Shown here in pieces: positions 53,801-62,301 of a DNA stretch of 64,000 nt (position 1 is its first letter; each line of letters opens with the position of its first letter). Below the pieces are notes generated by a model. The model was not told where the DNA came from. It saw nothing but the letters and a program-made list of their open reading frames with translations, and searched no databases. This stretch comes from Lepisosteus oculatus. Lineage: Eukaryota; Chordata; Actinopteri; Semionotiformes; Lepisosteidae. A program made the position numbers and the translations under genes. Location: the NCBI RefSeq assembly GCF_040954835.1, contig NC_090698.1, positions 51,346,284-51,410,283 of the forward strand, written 5' to 3'.

Positions 53801-54685
53801 TACACGCGGTTTTCAGTCTTAACAAGAAAGCAGCATGGAGCCTCTTTCAAGTAGCCAGAAACCACTGTTTCATAAAGTTCAGTAGTTTCATAATGTACAG
53901 TAGTTGTTCCTTAAACCAATCAGCAGTGAAAATGAAATAGAATTGATTTGGAGAAGGGCAGCATGGTAGCACAGTGGCTGGCATCCTTGCTTTGCAGTGC
54001 CGTGACCCCGGGTTCAATTCACGAGCTGTTATCTGTTATCTGTGTGTTCGTATGGGTTTCCTCTGGGTACTCTAGTTTCCTCCCTCAGCCCCAACACATA
54101 GTACAGTACATACTGTGCTGATAGGTTAATTGGCTTCGGTGAAAACTGGCCCTTGTATGAGTGTGTTTGTGTCTTTCTGTGTGAGCCCTGAGGTGGACTG
54201 GATTCCTGTACAGGGTGTACCCGGGCCTTGCACCCACTGCTTGCTGGGATAGGTTCCAGCTCCCCTACAACCCCGTATTGGATGAAGCAATTAGAAAATG
54301 GGTGAATGATCTGGACAACAGTTCAATGGTAACCAAACCCGATATCCAATTACATAATGATCCGATTATAAAAAAAACCCATAAAGGTCAAACTCATAAA
54401 TCAGGGACAGAACTGAAATACCATTTTTGCATGCACACATCACTGGTAAAAAAAAGTACTTTATCATCACAGAAGCCACATCATGTTTATAGAATGTTAA
54501 TCAGGAGAGCCTGTGTAAAACATCCCACTGAAAGTAACATACTGGTAGACATACACACACTTGAAAACAAATAAACAAATAAATCAAACAGTTAAGCAAT
54601 CTTAAAACCTTTCTGCTTACCTAATGATTATTAAACTCCAACTCATCCATAAAGAAGACAAAGCACAGAAGCAGCTGAAGTACAT
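50856..54685 (-). CDS. JTB: JTB-family type I membrane protein (5 coding exons)
   Basis: CDS is complement(join(50856..51012, 51726..51805, 52271..52356, 52488..52525, 54621..54685)): 426 nt, 141 aa (human JTB 146). All four introns are GT-AG and the phases match: ATTAG|GTAAGC to ATAG|ATCC; GAAATGT|GTAAGT to TTTCAG|CTAG; CAGATG|GTAAAT to TACAG|AAAA; AGAAG|GTAAGA to TTTAG|TTGT. The signal peptide is residues 1-21, and the ectodomain has Cys 24, 43, 55, 58, 69, 80 and 91 and a sequon at Asn81. FWKFEGAM leads into one membrane span (about 103-121), then a basic tail with RQRTLDRRAE. CRSA...FWKFEGA and RQRxLDR are JTB signatures. The start at 54685 has A at -3 and an in-frame stop upstream. Human JTB is linked to cytokinesis and mitochondria. 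The ectodomain is diverged (TCFLC where human has ECSPC), so it could be a paralogue. Confidence 0.9.
51570..51725 (+). repeat. LINE 3'-end and tail abutting the JTB exon 4 donor
   Basis: AGAATAAGCTACTATACC, TGATGTTGTAGAGG and AATTGAGATCC resemble a LINE protein end (xWNKLPSDVVE). The tail GGGCCAAATGGCCTC, CATTTGTAA and ATGTTCTTA follows, a common 3' end in basal ray-finned fish. The final TGTTCTTAC is, on the minus strand, the start of the JTB intron (GTAAGAACA). Confidence 0.6.
52897..53013 (-). repeat. Family R repeat, most complete copy
   Basis: On the plus strand it reads GGTAGCTGCGTCAGCATGCG, AGGCTGCAAAGGAACAAG, TTTATTCCATGCTGAAAAAAAG, then CAACGTTTCAGCCGTGGAGCC and TTCTTCAGGTGTC. On the minus strand the order is CACCTGAAGAAGGCTCCACGGCTGAAACG, pyrimidine tract, CAGCATGGAATAAAC. 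This serves as a reference for the other copies. Confidence 0.7.
53381..53592 (-). repeat. tRNA-derived SINE (copy 4, reverse strand)
   Basis: On the minus strand the tail is GCGGTTAGAAAATGGATGGATGGG at 53381. The body has TGTTCTCTCCATATTTGCATG and TTTCCTCTGGGTGC. It lacks the central GATGGACTGG block. It is inverted relative to the copy at 53955. Confidence 0.8.
53955..54310 (+). repeat. tRNA-derived SINE (copy 5)
   Basis: It has GGGCAGCATGGTAGCACAGTGG, the B-box-like GGTTCAATTC, TTTCCTCCCTCAG, GTGGACTGGATTCC, CTGGGATAGGTTCCAG and a tail AATTAGAAAATGGGTG. The open frame 54215-54574 is largely this SINE tail plus flank and is not a gene. Confidence 0.85.
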
Positions 54686-55379
54686 CCTTGTGTGCCTGTT
54701 TAGTTTTTATGAGGTCACTTGATCTAATTTGTAAACTGACAAAAATACAGAGGGTTATACAGGAACTACTTGTTTCACATAGGCGAACTATGCCTCAAAA
54801 GGTGATTTCGAAAGACTCACATGTACATGTAACATAATATTACAGAATACCCCTATACTGTACTACTGTAATGAAAAGAATGTAAATGTAATTTCTCATG
54901 TACACGTGTGAAAATGATACTATTATAGAAATGTATTAACTAAAATTAGGTTGATTTTAAAATGAACGCTTCGTAAACTTAAAAAAGACAACAACATTAA
55001 AATAAAGTTTCAAGTAGATAAGCTCAATGGCGGTCAACAACAATCAGACGATTAGTATGAACCATCTTGCTGCTTTGACGTGTGCTGCGATTAGTAAACC
55101 CCAGTACGATGTTTTCCCACTGTATTTCAGTGGAAATTTAAACTATGAAGAAGACCCCATTGCTAGTTTAGACATTATGTCATTAATATGTGGTACTTAC
55201 GTGGTCTGTATCTAAGCAGAAATTTGTACTGCTTAAATTAATTAATATCCTGAGGACGACTGCTATATTACCGATGGTCTTAGAATCCCCATTGTAGAGC
55301 TGAATTGACGACTTCGTAACTTTCTAAAAATATCAATAGTGAACAACAAGAACATCACATACCACGCAACTGTTGATGA

Positions 55380-55480
55380 CAACACCGGGAATCACGTCAT
55401 CTGTAGGAAATGCGTTTGATTGATTAGTTGTGAAACCAATAGGACTCCTGTCCATGAGGGCGCCGCGCAGAGGACCAATT
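55380..55480 (-). promoter_or_regulatory. Candidate JTB promoter
   Basis: It lies about 0.7 kb upstream of the JTB ATG. There is a CRE-like TCACGTCA (55392-55399), CCAAT on the plus strand at 55436-55440 and 55475-55479, and a GC-rich GGGCGCCGCGC. A possible non-coding first exon with donor GCGTG|GTATGT near 55363, spliced to an acceptor near 54735 (TTTTTGTCAG), would connect it. All of this is inferred from motifs. Confidence 0.35.
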
Positions 55481-55689
55481 AGAAACCCTCCTCAGGGAAA
55501 GGGACGTTCGGTTTTCTCCTGTGCTCAGTGGGAATCGAGGAACTGGGAGACGTGGAATTCAGAATCGGACTGGACAAGGCAAAGTGCCATACATGAGAAT
55601 AACAGCAACCCGCAAACAAAAATAAATTTTGGCCACTGTAGTAATATTTTAATAATTCTAATTGATATTTAATTATATTTAATTGATTG

Positions 55690-55990
55690 TTTTGCATCGC
55701 TGCTTCGCAGTTCTGGGTTCAGTCCTTGAACTGGGGTGCTGTCTGCGCGGAGTTTGTACGTTCTCTCCTAGTTCGTGTGGGTTTCCTGGGAGCGCCGGTT
55801 TCCACCCAGAGTCAAAATACACACTGGTAGGATAATTGGCTCATGGAAAAATTGGCCCTGGTTTGAACGTATTTGTGTCTGTCTGCCCTGTGAAGAACTG
55901 GAGTCCCATCCAGTATGTACCCTTCCTTGTGCCCGTTGTTTTCCGTAATAGGCTCCAGGTCCACCGTGACCCTTCATTGAATAAGAAAAC
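55690..55990 (+). repeat. tRNA-derived SINE (copy 6, 5'-truncated)
   Basis: CGCTGCTTCGCAG, GGGTTCAGTCC, CGTTCTCTCC, TTTCCTGGGAGCGCC, GAACTGGAGTCCC and AATAGGCTCCAGGTCC match the family in order. It lies between the JTB and LARP6-family starts. Confidence 0.75.
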
Positions 55991-56556
55991 TGAACTAAAC
56001 ACCAATAACACCAAGGAAACGTATTCAGAATTACCAAATGTATAGTACATCGTAATAGGTCAACCCCCATTTAACGTTTCCTTGAAACAATTGTGGAGAC
56101 CACGAACCTGTCACGGAAGCGTTTTCGTTCATTTCAGGCTATAGGTTTAGGTCATTATTTTCCATATAATCGACAAAGTGCAAACTCATTTAGTGATCAC
56201 TTAACGGTATAATTTCCTAAAACGAAACGGTATATTATTGTATTAAATGTAACCAATTTACTATCCAAAGAATAGTGACATAGAATGTTTATTTAAAAGA
56301 AATACATGTTCTGCATGCATAAGGTAAAACACAACAGGGTGACGAAATGAATTACCATATTTGAAAACGTCACTCAAACAAACGTACTAATAAATCAATC
56401 ACCTATGTATTTAGACTTCAAAACCCTGCCTCTTCGCTCATTAACCCAATGAGTCTCCCTCAGAGTCTTTAAATTTAGCTGTTGAGTTTCTTCTGCGTGA
56501 ACTGTGATAGCAGGCAAAGAGATTGGTAGTTTGGAAAAGTGAGCTGGGGGGGAGAT

Positions 56557-59500
56557 ATGGATCGGTTTTGTTGTCAGGTTTCCCCGCTAGACCCTCTGAG
56601 TCTGACACAGCCACCGTTGTACTATGATATGGAGAACCTGATAGGAAAAATGAGCAAATCTGTCCCTCTGATTATAAACGACAATGTAAACGCGAAATGG
56701 AACAGGTTCCAGGAAACGGCATATAGCGCAGATACTGATAGAGAATCCAGCTTGCGAAACAGACCCACAACAAACTTTTTCTTCGACGAAGGGTAAGGCA
56801 AAAGTGTTTTATTCATGTCTGTAAGAACGTGTTTTATCTGGCATGTGTTGTGAAATATTTGTTTTTTTTGTGTCTTGAAGCAGCAGCACGATCATATTTA
56901 AAGGCACGGGTACACTTTTGTGAAGAATAAATAGCCTATATCGTAATTTGGACAAGAAAGCATAGCATTTGTATTTGTAGAATATGCATACGGTATATCT
57001 AACCCAAGTTCATTTATTCTAACTGTGCCGTAATCGTTTGTATTGCTTTCTGGAGTCCATGGTGTGATGAGTTACGTCTTCAGTACAAGAGGAGACGATT
57101 ATATCTGTATATTGGTACTAATAAGCACGCAGCTCCTTTTAGGTTTATAATGGACATACTGTAAGTCGATATCCTATCCCAGTGTATTCACGTCTTTAGT
57201 ACTATACGGTTTAAAAAGTAGCTAAAATACCATTAAGTATCTGTTGACAAAATGATGTAATTTACCAATCCTGTAACAATTAAAACCTGTTTGAACCAAT
57301 GGGTGATATAATTGCAGTTTACTGCATCTGGAGCGCATAACCCTATTCTTAAATGAAACGATTATGTATTTTGAGCATTTGCTGTGGTTGTAATTACGAG
57401 CTCATGTTCGGTTTTTAGCAATCTGAAACGAGATTGTATGATAAGTACTGCAAAATTTTTAAACGGCTCATCGTCTGGGTTTACCGAACACTTATCCAAT
57501 TGAAGTAGAAATGTTCCACTTAAATGAATTAATTTAAGACAGCTGTTCCAGCTTTGTGGTTATGTATATCAATTTATCCGTCTGCATTATACACGTGTAG
57601 AAGGTCACACTTGTACTCGAATGAACTGCACCTTAAAACTGAGTTCAAGACTTTTTAAGCCTACACTGACGTTCTTAAAACGATTTTTTCACACTCGTTT
57701 TATGTCTAGATAATGTAGCTGTAGTTTCTCGGGAGAAGTGAATGGGTAATGTAAATTTAGGGAATGCACAGATCAGGTTGTAGGTCTGAAAAGCAAACCT
57801 CCAGCATTAATGTCTATAGTTTTTGCTTTTACAACTGTAATGTCTGTGCCCTGATCTCCCCAGATTTTCTGACAATGCCTTTGAGAATGACAATGAGGAT
57901 GATGCTGAACTTGATGAGTGGACCCCTCCAGACTCTGATCTCATCCAAAAGATGGTCTCTCAGATAGAGTATTACCTGTCTGATGAAAACCTGGTCAAGG
58001 ATGCTTTCCTTTTGAAACATGTAAAGAGAAACAAGATGGGTTATGTTAATATAAAACTACTGACTTCTTTTAAAAAGGTAAGAAGGAAATTGTTCCACCA
58101 CAGATGATAGAAAAGCTAGATCATGTAAACAAAAAAGAAAACACATTTACATGGAGAATTGAGTTTAGAAGGACTAAGATACTATTAAGAAACTTAATAG
58201 AAGCCTGTGGTGGTTAGAGCAGTTGTATTGATATTAATGTACATTTTAGTTTCATCACTGCATTTCATTTTTTAAATTTTCCATTCCATTATAACTCCAT
58301 TTTTAAGTATCTGAAATATTTTGAAGTTTTTGCATTTTACAATCAACAGATCTTAATGTTTGTAGTTTCAGTGTCCAGCATTTTCCATTCAATGCTTATA
58401 TGCACAATGGGAATGTATTACACATCTGAAGCCCCATGAGCTTTACATAAGCACACGTTTAGTTACAAATGTCTGGAATATAACTGCAAATTGGGGGGGG
58501 GGGAGTTATTTTGCTTATTTTCTCTTAAATTGTGGCTTGTTATTGTAGATTGTCTGACCTTTTCTTTTAAATCATTCCTGCTATTTTTGTGTTCTGAATT
58601 TTTATAATCTTTTTCAAATGTAAAATTTGATTTGATCATTTTTTCCAAAGTATAATTTTGCCAGGGAGTGCAATGAAGCCATGTTAGAACGTTTTACTGA
58701 AGCCCAGAGTAAACACATGACAGGTAACTGGATTTGGCTTCAAACATTTGCAAAATGAACAGTCCTTTATAGTACAAAATTGCTGTGGAGCACTTTTGCC
58801 TGATAAAATGCTTCCTCCTCATGCTGTTTTGGAGGATAGAGCCAGCCTGAACCTCTTTCTTTTTAAGATGAAGCACTTCACAAAGGACTGGAGGGTTACA
58901 GCCTTTGCTTTGCGCCACTCGGCAAATCTGGAGGTCAATGAGGAAGGAAATAAAGTCCGTCGGAAGGTTCCGGTGCCAGAATCCCTCCTAACCCAGGTGC
59001 CAAGCAGAGTCTTGCTGGTATGGAACCTACCAGATGCTGCCACCGTTGACAATCCCAGTACCCTCAAGACAAACAGCATTGAATCAGCTGTTGTGATACT
59101 TGGGGCTTTTGGTACCATTAGCACACTCCGAATCATTCGACCTGGGAAGGACCTTCCTACAGAGATCAGAAAGTATGCATACAAGTACCCTGAGCTTGGA
59201 TCCAAAGAGTGTGTTCTGGTGGAGTATGAGGATCTGGAGGCAGCAGGAAGAGCCTACCATGAGCTCTCTGGTGCCCACAGCACTATGAAGGTGCTCCTTG
59301 TAGGGAAGGGGTCCAGGAAAAAGGCTTCAGCTGAAGCTAGTGCTATAGAAGACAGGGCCATTGCAAAAGGCACGACTGCACTTGGCAGGAGAATGGAACA
59401 GCTGCAGAATGGAGGTGAAGACTCCTCTGCCTATAGCTCTTCTGAGTCCGAGTGCACTCCCTTATCTCCCATGCCCACACAGCAGCTTTATCAAAGCCAG

Positions 59501-59929
59501 GTCCTCAGCCCTTACAGTAACCTCCTCCTGGGAATGTCCCCAAGGTCAAATCCCAGAAGCAGCCCGTGGAGCAGCCCCCGTTCCAGTCCCAGGATCCTCC
59601 AGCCGGCCCCGGCAGTGCACCGCGTGTCTCCGCTCTTGGCCTCCGAGGTGTGGAAGAGCCCGGAAACCAGTCCGGAGCTGTGTAGGCGGTACCTGGATTA
59701 CTCTTCTGACAGTAGCAGCAACCCTGGAAGCCCCTGGGTGCAGAGGCGCAAGCTGGCAGCAGCAAGGGCCTCTTCTCTGGAGGGCAGCCCAAGGCAGAGC
59801 CCTCTAGTGTTAAAGAGGGTCTTAAACGGGGAATCCCTTCCTCCTGGGGTCATTCGCTTTCCCCATGGGCCTGATGGAACTAAAGGGTTCCACAATAGTA
59901 TTGGGAGAGGGAAACTTATCTTTAAGTAG
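56557..59929 (+). CDS. LARP6-family La-related RNA-binding protein (3 coding exons)
   Basis: CDS join(56557..56792, 57864..58077, 58868..59929): 503 aa (human LARP6 491). Phases: GAAGG|GTAAGG to CCCCAG|A, AAAAAG|GTAAGA to TTTAAG|ATG. Exon 2 ends an acidic linker and holds the La motif (about 101-180, with IEYYLSDENLVKDAFLLKH). Exon 3 completes it (KHFTKDW) and adds an RRM-like domain (about 196-297, with RVLLVWN and FGTISTLRI). A basic hinge follows, then a Ser/Pro-rich region with repeated SSPxSSP, and the C-terminal LSA-like motif LPPGVIRFPHGPDGTKGFH (474-492). LARP6 binds collagen mRNA 5' stem-loops and controls their translation in mammals; zebrafish has larp6a and larp6b. The N-terminus differs from human, so orthology to a or b is left open. 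The start at 56557 follows a non-ATG GTG in the same frame. Confidence 0.93.
58493..58503 (+). repeat. Poly-G run in the LARP6-family intron 2
   Basis: Eleven consecutive G in an otherwise AT-rich intron. Such runs are often miscounted in assemblies. Confidence 0.8.
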
Positions 59930-61100
59930 ATGTACTTCTCCAACAGAGGGCAGTATTAAGATTGTAGACAGTAAGGCACATCTGGATTATGCCCATTCTT
60001 GGCTTAAATTGCAAGTTCCCAGTCACATTTCTCCCAGGACCTAGAACTTGCTACAGAAATTCTATAGCTACCAGGATTTTGTTTTCCAAGGCACTAGGTT
60101 ACCTGCCCAGTAATCTATAAATCGCATTGAGATTGTACCAGCAACTAGGGATACCCGGTATAAGCACCCAGCAACCTACAGGGACAATTTCATTCATAGA
60201 AGGAATGGAAATGGTGCAGTTAAGCACAATAAGCATTTCTTTCTATTGGGTGCTGTTCATTATATGAATTGGGTTTCAGTGGTTGTGGTACTGCCTTCTG
60301 TATTTTTCCCATCTTGAAAATTAAATTCTACACTAGACATTCCTTTGTAGTCATCAAACGCCTTAAGTAAAATTAGCTTTAGTCATGATGGTTAATCAGA
60401 AGGAATACACAATGCAGGGCAGCTTAGCTCCTAAGAGCCATCAGGATATGAGCTCTGAGCTGCATTGTGTAAATGACATTTCAGGGGTATACACTCTTAA
60501 AGATCACGTAGTGTGGGTCAGAGCAGTGTCACAAAGCTACCTACTGAAGTTGTTCAGTATGGATGCTGCTCTGTGAGGAGACACATTCACACATTTTTGA
60601 ATCATTTACATTTTTGCCATTGTCCTCCTTTTTATAGCTCTAAAAGCTGAGTAGGGCTTTGGTAAGCACAGTTTAATTCATATTAACACAAATTATATGG
60701 CTTTGGAATGAAACTTTTCACCCTATTTCTGTGAAAATGTAAAAAGCTATCTTGTTTAGAATATGGGATTTTTGATATGGCTATATTAAGAGGATCAATA
60801 TTTTCACAGACTGGATTTTTTTTTTGTAATACATGTAAAACTTGAAAATGCTCTCTAAATCCTCTAGTATAAAGGAACAATTATGAAACTAGTTACATAG
60901 TTGTTTCCATGACTACTTTTGAAGCAGGATTTATTAACCCCTACTCTTTTGATGACAAGGACCTCATTATGGAATTATTTTCTGATTACAAAAGCTATGT
61001 CATGAAGAAATAATTGTAATTTAAGAGGTGTATATTTTGCTCTCTGCTAATGTGAAACAAATATAATGAAAAGATTATTTGTAATATCTGTGGTACTCAA

Positions 61101-61106
61101 AATAAA
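61101..61106 (+). promoter_or_regulatory. Candidate LARP6-family polyadenylation signal
   Basis: AATAAA followed by a GT-rich stretch (CTGTTGTATGGTGTCC), the usual downstream context. Confidence 0.5.
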
Positions 61107-61312
61107 ATGCAAATGAAGTCTGACTGTTGTATGGTGTCCTTTGATGCAGAGTGCAGAAAACTGTACTGTTGCCTAATGAGAAGGAGCATGAAGTGTCGTG
61201 ATATAAAAATAAAAGGTACATGATAGCCTACTGGACTGGAGCAGGTGCTCCATAGCATTCAGGACAATACATTAATGTATTAATGAAATAAAAATGGATA
61301 CTTCAAGGCATT

Positions 61313-61318
61313 TTTATT
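61313..61318 (-). promoter_or_regulatory. Candidate SPMIP10 polyadenylation signal
   Basis: TTTATT on the plus strand is AATAAA in the SPMIP10 sense, 32 nt after its stop codon. It implies a very short 3'UTR. Confidence 0.45.
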
Positions 61319-61349
61319 GAAAATAATGGATTTCAAATTCCTATTAAAT

Positions 61350-62301
61350 TCAAAGCTGTGCCTTTTCCCACACGCCTCTCCCAGTGATAAATGAGCTCTT
61401 ATATTTAGAGTAATGGGACGTTATTGGGATTTTCCTGTTACTTTGAGAAAAACTGTAGGTAGTGGTGTCTAGGTTGCCTGTCCTCTCCTGCCCATGACAC
61501 AGTCTCTCCTGGTGCTCCCAGTACAGGCTGTCCTCATGTGGTCCATGGGGAATCTTAGCCAGTGCAGCATTCTGCCAAAACCAAAAAGAAGGCAGGTACT
61601 GTATATTGAAAGAAAAAGTAGAAAAAGGGTTTAAACATCTAATCATTTAAAGAAGTCCATGGATGTGATACAAAGAACATTCTGTTCCACAAGATTCATT
61701 AACTGTGGTCACATTTATACATTAATTGTGGGAGATGGGCTCTTCTATTCAAACTGTGTAGAATCACAAGGAAATCTGAATCTAAAACTTACAGCAGACT
61801 GAAGTGGAAATTTGTTTAAAAATCTCTTTGCCCCCTACCTTTAGTATGAGTTCTCGGTTTTTCATATCTTTCTTCCATTGCATTACATAGTGCTTTGGTA
61901 TCATGGGATGTTTAGGTGTAAAGATAGGGAGGTGCAAGTGGACTAACCTGTCAAAGCAGAGATAGGCCTGTATAGAGTGCATCTTTAAAAATATACTTTA
62001 CTACAATAGCTATATTCTTAACAAATATTTATAATATAACTTATTAAATGTATTCATAATGCAGGAAAAAGTACATCTTAAAGGTAGTTGCATTCCTTCA
62101 GGGTTTCTCTTCATTAAAAAAAGATATTTAATATTAATGATGGTGTTAATTAACTGACCATTCATTTCTGTCAAATATTAATTGAGATAACTATTTTAAC
62201 CAAAAAATTACTTATTCAGAAATTCTAAAAAGCTAAATTGTACAAAATGAGTGCGCCTTAGCTTACCCCTTAATATCGGTGTTCGTTGCTACGCTGGCCA
62301 T
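61350..62301 (-). CDS. SPMIP10: SPMIP10 (TEX43), sperm-associated microtubule inner protein (3 coding exons)
   Basis: CDS complement(join(61350..61571, 61839..61947, 62267..62301)): 366 nt, 121 aa (human about 134). Phases: AAGGG|GTAAGC to GACAG|G, and AAAG|GTAGGG to GGCAG|AAT. The N-terminus MASVATNTDIKG begins MAS as in human. Exon 2 has LHLPIFTPKHPMIPKHYVM, matching the human LPRF...MIPRRYVM block. Exon 3 has GPHEDSLYWEHQERLCHG, matching GPLEDSLFLNHSERLCHG, and HYSKYKSSFI, matching SRYQSTVI. Known in mammals as a small filamentous protein inside sperm doublet microtubules. The first coding exon is only 35 nt and is easily missed. Human TEX43 lies next to LMNB1, which supports the call. Confidence 0.88.

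Larger units (their letters stand above)
52526..54620 (-). other. JTB intron 1
   Basis: This 2.1 kb intron is largely mobile-element sequence: a family R copy (52897-53013), a reverse SINE (53381-53592) and a forward SINE (53955-54310). The two SINEs face each other. Confidence 0.75.
54686..56556. other. Head-to-head intergenic region between JTB and the LARP6-family gene
   Basis: The two translation starts diverge 1.87 kb apart. The stretch contains the candidate JTB promoter and SINE copy 6. CCAAT near 56447 and a GAGTTTCTTCTGCG stretch precede the LARP6-family ATG. The small plus ORF at 55027-55215 has no recognisable family. Confidence 0.5.
59930..61349. other. LARP6-family 3'UTR and convergent spacer
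   Basis: No coding exon is recognised. The AATAAA at 61101-61106 probably ends the LARP6-family mRNA (3'UTR about 1.2 kb). The SPMIP10 poly(A) signal on the other strand is only about 200 bp away, so the two transcripts almost meet. Confidence 0.6.

Noticed and set aside
53581-53865. 94-codon minus ORF in JTB intron 1
   Set aside because: It does not splice in phase with JTB exons and has no recognisable family; the 65-nt exon at 54621-54685 gives the right phase and a signal peptide.
54215-54574. 119-codon ORF beginning MYPGLAP
   Set aside because: Its first part is SINE tail sequence and the rest has no recognisable domain.
55027-55215. 62-codon plus ORF between JTB and the LARP6-family gene
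   Set aside because: A short frame with no recognised domain. The minus-strand GTAAGT at its end was considered as a JTB first-exon donor but gives no in-phase start codon.
59361-59807. 148-codon plus-strand ORF and antisense ORFs inside the LARP6-family exon 3
   Set aside because: They are other-frame shadows of a GC-rich, Ser/Pro-rich coding exon.
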